Part shown: positions 7,260-16,574 of the stretch, one piece after another | Layout: each line of letters begins with the position of its first letter | Position numbering within the stretch: the stretch's first letter is position 1 | NCBI GenBank assembly: GCA_020636575.1 | Contig: JACJXP010000006.1 | Location: 1 to 64,000 of the forward strand | Reading direction: 5' to 3' | DNA length: 64,000 nt | Source of the DNA: Chitinophagales bacterium | GTDB lineage: Bacteria > Bacteroidota > Bacteroidia > Chitinophagales > Chitinophagaceae | Notes under the pieces: model-generated | The model's database searches: none | What the model saw: only the letters and a program-made list of their open reading frames with translations | What the model was told of the DNA's origin: nothing | Position numbers and translations under genes: made by a program

Positions 7260-9054
7260 GCAGATCAAACACAATGATCTTGTTCTTTCCCTTTTTAAGC
7301 CAGGAGGCCGGGCAATATAAACGTTGCTGCGGACCGACATTCCAGTACCGGCCAAGGTTGTGGCCGTTTATATAAACGATCCCCTTGGAATAATTCCCCA
7401 TGTCAAAGTAAGTATCTGCAGTGCCTGAAAGTTCAAACTCTCCTTCAAAAAAATTACAGGGAAGGTTATCCGGAATGGTACCCGTAAAGTTTTTATCCAG
7501 CGTAGATATAAAGGCTTCATCCAATGGGAATAATTGAACTTCCCAGTTCATAAGTGTCATACCGTTCAGTGTAACCCGGTCGGTTATGCCTTTTCTGTCA
7601 ATGATAAACTGTCCGAAATTGATATGGCCCATTCCTTCCACAATGATCTCCAGTTCAGGGTTTGCTGTTTGAGTTTTAGGCAGCATTACTTCCCACTGTC
7701 CCCCATTGCGAAACACAGTATCAATAAAAACGCCATTGAGAAATACAAGTGCATAATCATGCGGTTCCCAGATCTTCAGTCTTCCGCTTTTATGGCCGAT
7801 CAGTTTGGTTTTATAAGAAACCAGTCCCTGGTTTTGTCCATAATATTCAAAAGGCCGTGGTTGCGGAGAGCGGAGAACCGGTACCTGGTTATTAAACAGG
7901 TTGAATGTTTTCTTTAAAGTGATCGGGGGTATCTCCATAGCAGGAATGGGTTCCGGTATCGCCGGCACCGGGTAACTTACCTTTTCCATGATCATTCGAC
8001 GGAGCATCTGGTATTTGGCAGTGGGTCTTCCCTGTTCATTAATAGGCGCATCATAATCATAACTGGTAATATCGGGCTGGTACTGGACGGCATTCCCGGC
8101 ATTGGCGCCAGCAGTAAAACCGAAATTAGAACCGCCATGTATTACATAAAAGTTGAATGATTTATGATGATCGAGTAGAAAGCCGACCTCTTTTTTTAAT
8201 CCATTAGTATCCGGCCGCTGCCATTTTTCACCCCAGTGTGTGAGCCATCCCGGGTAAGTTTCCCCGCTAAAAGCAGGCACATTCGGGTTATGCCGATAAG
8301 CCTGTGCAAATGCAGCACTATCACTCCCACTGTCGAGCCCGATAGCCGCTCCGGGAAGTGTTCCCGCTTCCAGCATATAAGCTGTGGGGCCATCCGACGT
8401 ATAAAAAGGGATCCTGATGCCGGCCGCTGTCCATGTTTTGCGAATGGACTCCATATATTCCCTGTCATTTCCATAACTACCATACTCATTCTCTACCTGT
8501 ACCATAAGAATGGGTCCCCCGTTTATACATTGAAGCGGCACTACTTCTTTAGCAAAGCGATCGATATAACGATTCACAGCATTCATATACCGGGGATCCA
8601 TACAGCGAACTTTGATATCCGGGTATTTCAACAAGTAGTCGGGTATACCACCAAAATCCCATTCGGCACATACATAAGGTCCGGGGCGAAGTATCACCCA
8701 CATTTTTTCTTCCTGGCAAAGACGGATAAAAGCTGCTATATCACGGTTGCCGGTTTTGAAATCAAAAACACCTTCACTGGTTTCATGATAATTCCAGAAT
8801 ACATAAAGCGCCACGGTATTGCATCCCATTGCTTTTGTCATTTGAATACGGTGCCGCCAGTATTCCCTCGGTATCCTGGCAGGATGCAGCTCCCCACTGA
8901 TCACCTGGAGAGGTTTTCCATCAAGCAAAAACTCTGATTTACCCAGTGTAAACTGGTGTTTACCTTGTGCAGCAATCAAAGACGGCGATAAGAAAATTAA
9001 AAAGACGATAACGTTAGTAAACAACCGTTGTAAGAAAGACATATCCGTATTCAT
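7213..9054 (-). CDS. GH35 beta-galactosidase, exported
   Basis: The 613-residue protein has a signal peptide (hydrophobic run ending SPSLIAAQ) and a complete glycoside hydrolase family 35 domain. The acid/base is Glu190 in the VENEYGSY motif and the nucleophile is Glu265 in FSGETYPGWLTHWG. Other family signatures are HPARIPREYW near the start, LRPGPYVCAEWDFGG and HGGSNFGFTAGAN. The C-terminal 200 residues contain jelly-roll-like segments, including YFDMGNYSKGIVYINGHNLG. It should remove terminal beta-galactose from oligo- or polysaccharides in the periplasm or at the surface. It is a single gene, without SusC/SusD partners here. Its last residues overlap the right arm of the inverted repeat, but the frame is intact. 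Confidence 0.93.
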   Translation of the reverse strand: MNTDMSFLQRLFTNVIVFLIFLSPSLIAAQGKHQFTLGKSEFLLDGKPLQVISGELHPARIPREYWRHRIQMTKAMGCNTVALYVFWNYHETSEGVFDFKTGNRDIAAFIRLCQEEKMWVILRPGPYVCAEWDFGGIPDYLLKYPDIKVRCMDPRYMNAVNRYIDRFAKEVVPLQCINGGPILMVQVENEYGSYGNDREYMESIRKTWTAAGIRIPFYTSDGPTAYMLEAGTLPGAAIGLDSGSDSAAFAQAYRHNPNVPAFSGETYPGWLTHWGEKWQRPDTNGLKKEVGFLLDHHKSFNFYVIHGGSNFGFTAGANAGNAVQYQPDITSYDYDAPINEQGRPTAKYQMLRRMIMEKVSYPVPAIPEPIPAMEIPPITLKKTFNLFNNQVPVLRSPQPRPFEYYGQNQGLVSYKTKLIGHKSGRLKIWEPHDYALVFLNGVFIDTVFRNGGQWEVMLPKTQTANPELEIIVEGMGHINFGQFIIDRKGITDRVTLNGMTLMNWEVQLFPLDEAFISTLDKNFTGTIPDNLPCNFFEGEFELSGTADTYFDMGNYSKGIVYINGHNLGRYWNVGPQQRLYCPASWLKKGKNKIIVFDLHQLTEQTVTGFRTPE

Positions 9055-9186
9055 AAACCAATTTTTAGAGAGCCAGTATAATTTCTATCCGGATCATGCT
9101 GGTAAATTGTATCCGCAAGATAATGATATCAGGATAAGGATCACTAATATATAAACCATATTGGATGCAGCCTTAAGACTTATGTC

Positions 9187-9203
9187 TATATTTACTTATA
9201 AGT
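9187..9203 (+). promoter_or_regulatory. Possible promoter -7 element with adjoining palindrome
   Basis: TATATTTA (9187-9194), one base off the TAnnTTTG consensus, is immediately followed by the 10 bp palindrome ACTTATAAGT (9194-9203), 20 bp before the lipoprotein ATG. The position suits a start site covered by a regulator, but both elements are AT-rich and short. Confidence 0.3.
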
Positions 9204-9222
9204 AATTAGTAAACATAATTAC

Positions 9223-10146
9223 ATGAGAAACCTAAGCGCTTTTATCATATCAGTAGTTATAATCAGCTGTAATAAACCCGAAACATCTTATTTAGGACAG
9301 AAAACTCCCGGGACAACACCGGAATTGTTTGCCCCATCGCTTGTCAATACCGATAGCGTAGAATTAAATGCAGTATTTAATAATTCAATGACTGAATTTT
9401 TCTTTACACGAATTGTAAACAGAAGTTTTCTGATCTTTCATTCTGAGTTAGTGGATAGCAAGTGGACTGCCCCAACCGCTTTACAAATGTTTCCGGATTC
9501 CAATGTAAATACCACGGCAGTTGATATGACACTGACACCGGATGGCAATACCATGTATTTCCTGGGAGCAAATCCTGAAAATGAAACGTACAGTGCCATG
9601 TCAGACATTTATCGAAGTCAGAAGCTGAATGGAAAATGGCAATTGGCTGAGAAAGTAGGATACCCGATATCTACTGATGAATACAATGAGTCTTACCCGA
9701 TCATTGTGGCTGACGGAAGTTTATACTTTATTTCCGACCGTCCTGGAGGTTTTGGTAAGGAAGATATTTACCGGGCTCAGTATTTGGGTGATGGGAAATT
9801 TGATACTCCGCAAAGTATCAGCCAGGTGGTGAATACGCCTTTAGGTTCAGGCGACACTTATGTTGCTCCCGATGAAAGTTATCTGATCAGTAATAAAAGA
9901 TCTCTTGATAAACCCGGGCTATATGTTTCTTTTAAAAAGGATGGCAATTGGCAGCCTCTCATATACCTGGAAGAACCGATCAACTCGGAGTGGACAGATT
10001 TTTGTCCATACATGTCGCCTAATGGTAAATATTTCTTCTTTTCAAGAAGATATAGTGATCCGCCGGAAAGCGGATGGGCCGGTGTTACCAAAGGAGAAGT
10101 TTATTGGGTTGATGCCAGTGTAATATTTGATCTGAATAAAAAATAA
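9223..10146 (+). CDS. PD40 / WD40-like beta-propeller lipoprotein
   Basis: The 307-residue protein begins with a lipoprotein signal (MRNLSAFIISVVIISC). The body repeats the PD40 pattern of TolB-like propellers: DMTLTPDGNTMYFLG, ADGSLYFISDRPGGFGKEDIY and CPYMSPNGKYFFFSRR, each with an acidic-Gly turn followed by an aromatic strand. There is no OmpA-type peptidoglycan-binding domain after the propeller, unlike many PD40-OmpA proteins of this phylum. It probably sits in the envelope and binds a partner protein or ligand. The next gene starts 37 bp downstream on the same strand. Confidence 0.75.
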   Translation: MRNLSAFIISVVIISCNKPETSYLGQKTPGTTPELFAPSLVNTDSVELNAVFNNSMTEFFFTRIVNRSFLIFHSELVDSKWTAPTALQMFPDSNVNTTAVDMTLTPDGNTMYFLGANPENETYSAMSDIYRSQKLNGKWQLAEKVGYPISTDEYNESYPIIVADGSLYFISDRPGGFGKEDIYRAQYLGDGKFDTPQSISQVVNTPLGSGDTYVAPDESYLISNKRSLDKPGLYVSFKKDGNWQPLIYLEEPINSEWTDFCPYMSPNGKYFFFSRRYSDPPESGWAGVTKGEVYWVDASVIFDLNKK

Positions 10147-10183
10147 TAAATTGCCAACATCGCATTAGCAGTTATTAAATTCT

Positions 10184-10876
10184 ATGCTTCGAATACCATT
10201 ACTGCTTTTATTAGTTTGTCATTCTTCCTTCTGCCTTGGGCAATCCCCTGCCAATAACATTGATTCATTCTTTATTCATGAATATCATAAAACTAAATGG
10301 CTAACAATAGGTGCAAACTATGATATACTCAACTCCTTAGCCGGGGTTAATGTTAGCAATGGCTTGGATGAAAGACTATTAATCCATTTTGAAGACTTTC
10401 CTGCAAGGTGGATATATAAATTGCAAGGACAAACTGATTTTAAAACCAGTTATTCCTTTGATGCAAATCTTTCATTGAAATATCCAATTCATAGTCTTTC
10501 ACGCTATGTTGATGATGCAAGTATTGGGTATTCTCAAAAGAAGGTCATTGCTTCAGGAATTTTTCAAAGAGAAGTTGACTTATCCGTTCTCAGTACAACA
10601 CCTTTTATTAGGAATTGTGGTTTACTTTTAAAAATTGGACATCAAGAGCTTAATAATAAATCAAATTTTGGATTAGGAATAGGGTTGGAAAAAATATTTT
10701 ACCCGAAATGGTATGTCGGATTCTTGTTTAGTCATTACTTTAACTATGTCAACTATTCAGTTTTTTTACAGAGTTTTATAATAAATAAGGAACTTAGTTT
10801 AAGAATAACTTATGAGAGGATCAGTAAATATGATTTTTTGAATTTGGGATTACATTTTACAAAAAATAATCGCTAA
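10184..10876 (+). CDS. Exported protein, probable beta-barrel, unknown function
   Basis: This 230-residue product has a signal peptide ending SSFCLGQ. The rest is dominated by aromatic-rich alternating strands (for example TIGANYDILNSLAG, FGLGIGLEKIFYPKWYVGFLF and ELSLRITYERISKYDF) and ends with a strand finishing in HFTKNNR, which is consistent with a small outer-membrane barrel. I do not recognise a family. It is AT-rich compared with the serine hydrolase next to it and may be part of the accessory stretch that starts near 5.7 kb. Confidence 0.55.
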   Translation: MLRIPLLLLLVCHSSFCLGQSPANNIDSFFIHEYHKTKWLTIGANYDILNSLAGVNVSNGLDERLLIHFEDFPARWIYKLQGQTDFKTSYSFDANLSLKYPIHSLSRYVDDASIGYSQKKVIASGIFQREVDLSVLSTTPFIRNCGLLLKIGHQELNNKSNFGLGIGLEKIFYPKWYVGFLFSHYFNYVNYSVFLQSFIINKELSLRITYERISKYDFLNLGLHFTKNNR

Positions 10877-11015
10877 CATAGTATTTACAGCAGAAAGCTT
10901 TTTCCCGAACAAGAATCTTTAACATATTTCCAAAATCATTTTCCGGTATTTTTGAATTCATCTATATTATCGGTTGAACGTTATTTTTAACAGCAAAAAA
11001 AGAAATAGTGAAATC

Positions 11016-12176
11016 ATGCGTATACCAGTTACTTCATCATCCCTAAGGATTATCGTACTCATCATTATAGTTCTCTCATCTTCATCATCCTTTGCGCAGG
11101 ACATCACTAACCCGGATTCACTTTCAAAAAAACCATCTCCTCAAAAACAGGAAGTACATGAGGTGCCGAATGGGAGCAAAGTGTATCAGCTTTCGCATGG
11201 CTTACCCTTTGCCGCATTTAGCCCAGGTGGAGAAAAGGAAAAAGAATTGGAAAATTTTATACGGGAACAGAAAGTAGCCGGTCTCCTTATTTTGCAGGAT
11301 GGGAAGATCCGGATGGAACGCTATGCCCTTGGACACAGTGAATCGAACCGATGGTCATCACTGTCTGTTGCAAAGTCGGTAACAAGCACCCTCGTTGGGG
11401 CTGCCATCAAGGATGGTTACATCAAATCTGTTGACGATTATGTAACAGACTATATTACCGATTTAAAAGGCAGCGCCTATGATAGTGTGAAGATCCGCCA
11501 TCTCCTCACCATGACCTCAGGTATACGATGGAGCGAGGACTATACCGATCCGAATGGCGACATAGCCCGATTTTCTACAGATCCGATTGAACCGGGCATG
11601 AATGCGACAGTAAGTTATATGCGGCGATTGCCGGCTGTGGCAGAACCCGGCAAAAAATTTCTATATAGTACAGGTGAAACGCACCTGCTGGGTGTCCTTG
11701 TCAGCGCAGCTACACATCAAACCTTATCTCAATACCTTTCCTCGAAGATCTGGATTCCTTTTGGTATGGAGCAGGATGCTGACTGGAGACTGGATCGAAC
11801 TAGCCAGGAAATGGCAGGCTGTTGTTTACAGATGATACTCCGTGATTTCGCAAGATTCGGACAATTTGTTCTCGAAGACGGACGTATTGATGGGAAATCT
11901 ATTGTTCCCGATGACTGGTTCAAAACAGCCACCGATATACAAGTACAGCTATGGCCCGGTGGAGGATATGGATTTGGATGGTGGATCTTTAATGGCAGTG
12001 CCTTTGAGGCATTGGGGATCCACGGCCAGATGATCCATATCGACCCTTCAAGGAAACTGGTGATCGCAATCAACAGTGCATGGCCTGAAGCTGATAGCAA
12101 CGAACGGCATTTAGCAGTCAGCAATTTTGTGAGATCCATAGAAACCGAAATAGACAAGGAGAAGAAAGCGAACTAA
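11016..12176 (+). CDS. Serine hydrolase, class C beta-lactamase / DD-peptidase fold
   Basis: The 386-residue protein has a signal peptide ending SSSSSFAQ. The active-site SxxK motif is Ser117-Val-Ala-Lys120 in WSSLSVAKS; the second motif is the YST of FLYSTGETHLLG, and the third is the HGQ in LGIHGQMIHID, replacing KTG as is usual in this family. Members hydrolyse peptides, esters or beta-lactams, and substrate cannot be told from sequence. The frame can be extended to a TTG at 10974, but the ATG at 11016 gives the proper signal peptide. It is followed 18 bp later by a VOC protein. Confidence 0.85.
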   Translation: MRIPVTSSSLRIIVLIIIVLSSSSSFAQDITNPDSLSKKPSPQKQEVHEVPNGSKVYQLSHGLPFAAFSPGGEKEKELENFIREQKVAGLLILQDGKIRMERYALGHSESNRWSSLSVAKSVTSTLVGAAIKDGYIKSVDDYVTDYITDLKGSAYDSVKIRHLLTMTSGIRWSEDYTDPNGDIARFSTDPIEPGMNATVSYMRRLPAVAEPGKKFLYSTGETHLLGVLVSAATHQTLSQYLSSKIWIPFGMEQDADWRLDRTSQEMAGCCLQMILRDFARFGQFVLEDGRIDGKSIVPDDWFKTATDIQVQLWPGGGYGFGWWIFNGSAFEALGIHGQMIHIDPSRKLVIAINSAWPEADSNERHLAVSNFVRSIETEIDKEKKAN

Positions 12177-12194
12177 AAATGAAACTATTTCTAT

Positions 12195-12575
12195 ATGAAA
12201 TTCAGAAGAATAACACCGGATATAGCTTCCAATAAAATAGAAGAAAGCAAGCAATTCTATATTGACTTTATTGGACTGAAACTGGCTATGGACATGGGGT
12301 GGATATTAACCTTTATTTCTGAATCAAATCCCACGGCACAGATCAATCTTTTACAATCAGACAAAGAAGAGATAGACAATTCGAATGTGATGATTAGTAT
12401 AGAATCATCCGATGTAGATGAAATGTATAAGAAGGCGATGGCCCAAAATATTACAATAGTTTATCCTCTAAAAACAGAAGAATGGGGAGTGAAACGGTTT
12501 TTTGTGAAAGACCCAAACGGAGTTACGGTGAATATCATGTCTCATGTTGATAAAACTGAAAATTCAAAAAGCTGA
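12195..12575 (+). CDS. VOC-superfamily (glyoxalase/bleomycin-resistance fold) protein
   Basis: The 126-residue protein has the paired beta-alpha-beta-beta-beta layout of VOC proteins: it opens with RITPDIASNKIEESKQFYID, a typical first-module start, and closes with KRFFVKDPNGVTVNIMSHV, the usual DPNG strand carrying a metal-ligand position. No signal peptide is present. VOC proteins include glyoxalases, dioxygenases and antibiotic-binding proteins; nothing here points to one of these. It lies between the serine hydrolase and an MBL-fold gene, spaced as an operon. Confidence 0.8.
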   Translation: MKFRRITPDIASNKIEESKQFYIDFIGLKLAMDMGWILTFISESNPTAQINLLQSDKEEIDNSNVMISIESSDVDEMYKKAMAQNITIVYPLKTEEWGVKRFFVKDPNGVTVNIMSHVDKTENSKS

Positions 12576-12617
12576 TCTCAAGTTGGTCAAATAATCAGAA
12601 CTAAAATAGCCAGAAGA

Positions 12618-13388
12618 ATGGAATTTACCTTTCACTGGATAGGCGGGGCCACATTTATTTTAGGTATTGGCAACTTAAAAATTGCTGTTGATCCTGTTTT
12701 ATGTGAGAAAGGAACCATCCATGATTATTTCTGGTTTAAGTCCAAAAGACTCGAAGAACCTATTTATGAAGAAAATGATTTTGAAAATATAGACCTGTGG
12801 CTTATAACTCATAATCATAAGGACCATCTCGACAAAAAAGGACTCTCGAAAATTGCTGACTCCTCAAAAATTATCTGCAACCAAAACTCTTCCGGAATAC
12901 TAAAACAAAACGGGAAAACAGATCTCAGCATATTAAACTGGAAACAAACCAAAGAATATAAAATAAAGGATCACATCATTACAATCGAAGCCATACCTGC
13001 CATTCATGGTGTAAACCCGGTCAGTGCATGGTTAGCAGGAAAAGGAAACGGCTATTACCTGAGCATTACAAAAGAAAAAGAAACAATAAGCATTTACATA
13101 ACAGGAGACACAGTATACAAGAACAGCATCATCAAATACATGGAAAACAAACCCATTGACCTGCTTATCCCAAATATGGGTGCAGCAAAAGAAGGCAGCT
13201 GGATCATGACACTGACATTAAATTCAAAAATGCTGGCAAAGATGATCTCCCGTTTAGATCCTTCAATTATTATTCCCGTTCACTACGGAACTTTTGAACA
13301 TTATAAAGAACCTGTAGAAAAAATCAAAGCAATTGCTGATGAAAGGATCAAGATCCTAGAAGTAGGGAGCAAAACTAAATGGACTTAA
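12618..13388 (+). CDS. MBL-fold metallo-hydrolase (UlaG-like)
   Basis: The 256-residue protein has the metallo-beta-lactamase HxHxDH motif as HNHKDH at residues 65-70, a GDT segment with Asp164, and a C-terminal PVHYGTFEHY that provides the last histidine. The opening FHWIGGATFIL resembles UlaG-type lactonases, which lack the glyoxalase II lid. There is no signal peptide, so it should be cytosolic. The substrate is unknown. The base composition is AT-rich, like the VOC gene 42 bp before it. Confidence 0.85.
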   Translation: MEFTFHWIGGATFILGIGNLKIAVDPVLCEKGTIHDYFWFKSKRLEEPIYEENDFENIDLWLITHNHKDHLDKKGLSKIADSSKIICNQNSSGILKQNGKTDLSILNWKQTKEYKIKDHIITIEAIPAIHGVNPVSAWLAGKGNGYYLSITKEKETISIYITGDTVYKNSIIKYMENKPIDLLIPNMGAAKEGSWIMTLTLNSKMLAKMISRLDPSIIIPVHYGTFEHYKEPVEKIKAIADERIKILEVGSKTKWT

Positions 13389-13421
13389 ATTATATGAGTA
13401 GTATTAGAAACATATCCCTTT

Positions 13422-14627
13422 TTAAAAGCTCCACTTAAAGCGAAGGAGTATTATTTTTTCATAACCACCATACAAACTGTTCATTTTGCCAAAAAACAAC
13501 TGGCCTCCTGTTAGTAATTCCATACTGTTGGTCAAGGAAAAAGTTATAAAGGGACCGGCAAAAAAAGAACCATCAGAAGGATTAATGATACCAGCAAGGT
13601 CACCACGTATCAACGGGGTAAATTGAAAAGCACTTTCGACAAATAAGGAATGACGGGAAGGCGATAGTGATTTAGCTGAAACATTATTCAATAAAAGGTT
13701 TGCCGTGAGACTATCCGCATGTAATATACCTGCACTGTTCAACAGATAAGCGCCATGCAGGTACAGGCTGTTGGGAAACGTATAGTTTATGCCTGCAGAT
13801 GCTGATAGTATTGTCTTCGATAACTGAAAATGTTTTAAAGGGGTAAAACTTGTTATCTCTCCATTGAAGCCCGTCTGCCCTAATGTGCCCGACCATCCTC
13901 CACCTATTACAAGATCATTGTTCATCATCCCACTGAGCAGCTGGATATCATAACTTCCTTTATTAAACCTGTACAAACCGGCAAGAATGGTTTCGCCAGA
14001 ATGTTTACCCGGTTTATATGCCAGTTCTGCTGAAGAAGTGCTGTTGAGGTAATATTGAATCCTTACAGCATCGGTTCCGGGTCTTTCCTCATAATCGAAA
14101 TCAAAATAGGAATAGGCATTAAAGATATCATTGGGGTTCCATACCAGGTTTACACCCCAATTGATCCGTTGCCGCCCGGCAGTTACCTGCCATTTGCCTT
14201 TGGTAAAATCAACACTGGCCCTATCCACTGTACTATGCAACAAAAATGATTCTCCACTGACAATGGTTTTTGACAGGTCAAAAAAATCATTATTTGCTCC
14301 CAGTAATTTTTTATTCTGCTTATACAAAGGAACAGATTCACCATAGTATAACCGGTTCCTTACTCCTACATGGATCTTCCATAAACTATCAGCATACCAA
14401 TGCAGATCCAGGCGATTATGTACCAGGTTATCCAGCGTCCATTTTTTTTTGATATCTGTAAACTGAATGCTTTGCAGATCTTTCAGATAGCCGTTAAGCA
14501 CCCAGTGTTTTGTTTTTTCTATGGTTCCCTGGCTGCTGTCAACCTCACCTTGTGCAGCAGTGTTCTGCACAACAGCAAATATTAAAGAGCCGGTCAGTAA
14601 TAGTATTTTATGAATGCCTTGCTTCAT
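13422..14627 (-). CDS. Outer-membrane beta-barrel protein at end of ABC export operon
   Basis: The 401-residue protein has a signal peptide (LLLTGSLIFAVVQNTAAQ) and long alternating strands with periplasmic turns and a final strand ending LLRFKWSF, with the terminal Phe typical of barrels. The segment WQVTAGRQRINWGVNLVWNP is reminiscent of DUF1302-type or porin-like barrels that accompany LolA-like proteins and RND or ABC exporters. It overlaps the ATPase gene by 20 bp, so it belongs to the operon. It would provide the outer-membrane part of the export route, or be a receiver for lipid or lipoprotein; both are inference. Confidence 0.7.
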   Translation of the reverse strand: MKQGIHKILLLTGSLIFAVVQNTAAQGEVDSSQGTIEKTKHWVLNGYLKDLQSIQFTDIKKKWTLDNLVHNRLDLHWYADSLWKIHVGVRNRLYYGESVPLYKQNKKLLGANNDFFDLSKTIVSGESFLLHSTVDRASVDFTKGKWQVTAGRQRINWGVNLVWNPNDIFNAYSYFDFDYEERPGTDAVRIQYYLNSTSSAELAYKPGKHSGETILAGLYRFNKGSYDIQLLSGMMNNDLVIGGGWSGTLGQTGFNGEITSFTPLKHFQLSKTILSASAGINYTFPNSLYLHGAYLLNSAGILHADSLTANLLLNNVSAKSLSPSRHSLFVESAFQFTPLIRGDLAGIINPSDGSFFAGPFITFSLTNSMELLTGGQLFFGKMNSLYGGYEKIILLRFKWSF

Positions 14628-15318
14628 TGCTCTTTACCTGTTTGATATCACTGATCACTTTACCGTCTTCCAGCGTAATGATACGGCGGGCCTTATCCAT
14701 TACCCGCTGGTCATGCGTAGAAAAAACGAACGTTACATTTTCCTTTTGATTTAGCTCAGCCATCAGATCCAGTAAAATATCAGTTGATTTTGAATCCAGG
14801 TTAGCTGTAGGTTCATCTGCTAAAATGAACTTTGGTTTTGAGGCCAGCGCTCTTGCCACTGCTACCCGCTGCTGTTGTCCCCCTGATAAATACCTGGGAC
14901 GAACATTTATTTTATCACTCAAACCCATTACTTCTAAAAGATACCTGACCCGATCTTCCATTTCTTTACGGTTACGATGCTGCAATTCCATGATGAATTC
15001 AATGTTCTCTTTCACCGTAAGTACCGGTATCAGGTTATAGGATTGAAAAATGAAACCAATATTATTCAGCCGGAAATCTACCAGCTCCCCTGCTTTCATG
15101 TTTGTAATATCATCGTTCTCAATGGTCACTATTCCTGAAGTTGGACGATCTAACCCTCCCATCATATTCAATAAAGTGGTTTTGCCGCAACCTGATGGAC
15201 CAACAATGGCTGTAAACTCTCCTTTTTCAAATGTCAGATCCACCCCATTTAGTGCATGCACCGGTACCATTGTTTCGTTATAAGTTTTCTTCAGTTGTTT
15301 TACTTCAATGACTGGCAT
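14608..15318 (-). CDS. ABC transporter ATP-binding protein, LolD/MacB type
   Basis: The 236-residue ATPase has Walker A GPSGCGKT (residues 40-47), the Q-loop at Gln92, the signature LSGGQ (144-148) and Walker B ILADEP (165-170), plus the LDLMAELNQ and FSTHDQRV helices typical of the LolD/FtsE/MacB branch. It would energise the two FtsX-type permeases encoded just upstream in the operon. The gap to the preceding permease is 34 bp and the following barrel gene overlaps by 20 bp. Confidence 0.92.
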   Translation of the reverse strand: MPVIEVKQLKKTYNETMVPVHALNGVDLTFEKGEFTAIVGPSGCGKTTLLNMMGGLDRPTSGIVTIENDDITNMKAGELVDFRLNNIGFIFQSYNLIPVLTVKENIEFIMELQHRNRKEMEDRVRYLLEVMGLSDKINVRPRYLSGGQQQRVAVARALASKPKFILADEPTANLDSKSTDILLDLMAELNQKENVTFVFSTHDQRVMDKARRIITLEDGKVISDIKQVKSNEARHS

Positions 15319-15352
15319 AGAATAATTATTTAGTTAGTTGTATCCATAAATA

Positions 15353-16570
15353 TCAATCTCCCCTTACCGCTTCTGCCGGTTTTAAACGAATGGCTCTTCT
15401 TGCAGGGATCAATCCGGCTATTATGGCTACCACAACCACCATGATGGCCAACTGGAAATAAAAACCGGCGCCAAGTGTTGGATAAACCACACTGTTGTAT
15501 CCCATTGCATTAGCTCCCTGTGCGATCATAGAAAGGTTGATCCCTGATTTGCCAAACCAATAAATGGTTCCGATACTTATCAAAATACCCACCACTGCGC
15601 CCGTCAGGGAAAGAAAAACAGTTTCCAGCACTATCATACCAAAAACCTTTGAAGGCCGCATACCGATCGATAATAACATGCCTATTTCTCTTGTACGATC
15701 CATTACTGCCATCAGCATTGTATTTACAATTCCGAAGGCAAGAGCAATAAGAATGATCCCGACAAAAATGATCGTCATCTGCGTCATGGTACCAGACAAT
15801 ACCTGTTGCATGGGAGATAACTCTATCCATGTCTGTACTTGTTCTGCCGGAAACTGTGACCTTAATTTTTCAGCTACCTCCTTTGTATCATCGTCTTTTT
15901 GTAATAATACCCTGACCAATGAAGCTGCCCCGGAAGGGAAACCAACCAGTGATTGCAGATCATCTTTTTGCACATAGATCATTTGTTTATCAAACTCACT
16001 GTTATGTGTACGGTAGATCCCTTCAATCTTAAATGCCCCGTAAATAATATCGCCGGTAACTGTCTGTAAGGTGAGTACGATCCGGGAATGTAGCTTTACC
16101 CGGAGTTTATCAGCCAGTTGCTGACCAACAACTACCATGTTCTTACGATCGTTTTTAAAATAGTCCCCATTTACCATCAGTTTTGAGATATCACTCACCT
16201 TAGCATATGTATCTGGGGCAATACCATTCACTATGATGCCGGTGGAGCTGGAAGCCGTGGATGCCATGGCCGTAATTTGTATTGTTGCGGCAGCGGCTTC
16301 TGTTTCCGGTAGCCTGTTGATTTGTTCAACAACACTATCTGCATCACCGATCCGTAGTTGCATATCATGATTCAGTAAAAAACCAGGGGCATTCAATTGC
16401 AGGTGGCCTGTTTCTGTATGTATGCTGGAGTAAACCTGTTGTTCTGCCATTCCCTGCATAAAGGCGTCAGAAAATATTCCTCCCCAGAGGCCAAGAATCA
16501 CTGCTATAATGATAACAAGGCTTCTGATTTTATTTCTCCATATATTTCTCCATGCTATTTGTACCAGCAT
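15353..16570 (-). CDS. ABC transporter permease, FtsX/LolC-E type (second permease)
   Basis: The 405-residue protein has the MacB/LolC layout: an N-terminal membrane segment after IAWRNIWRNKIRS, a large periplasmic domain (about residues 45-260), and three C-terminal membrane segments around FVGIILIALAFGIVNTML, FLSLTGAVVGILISIG and FQLAIMVVVVAIIAGLIPARRA. The coupling signature MDRTREIGMLLSIGMRP is present. It starts 4 bp after the first permease and is clearly different from it, so the pair likely forms a heterodimer as in LolCDE. Confidence 0.9.
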   Translation of the reverse strand: MLVQIAWRNIWRNKIRSLVIIIAVILGLWGGIFSDAFMQGMAEQQVYSSIHTETGHLQLNAPGFLLNHDMQLRIGDADSVVEQINRLPETEAAAATIQITAMASTASSSTGIIVNGIAPDTYAKVSDISKLMVNGDYFKNDRKNMVVVGQQLADKLRVKLHSRIVLTLQTVTGDIIYGAFKIEGIYRTHNSEFDKQMIYVQKDDLQSLVGFPSGAASLVRVLLQKDDDTKEVAEKLRSQFPAEQVQTWIELSPMQQVLSGTMTQMTIIFVGIILIALAFGIVNTMLMAVMDRTREIGMLLSIGMRPSKVFGMIVLETVFLSLTGAVVGILISIGTIYWFGKSGINLSMIAQGANAMGYNSVVYPTLGAGFYFQLAIMVVVVAIIAGLIPARRAIRLKPAEAVRGD

Positions 16571-16574
16571 AGTT

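Noticed and set aside
8236..8937. Long open frame (233 codons) opposite the GH35 gene
   Set aside because: It lies entirely antisense to a gene with a full active site and recognised domains, has no start signal or domain of its own, and its composition is that of a shadow frame.
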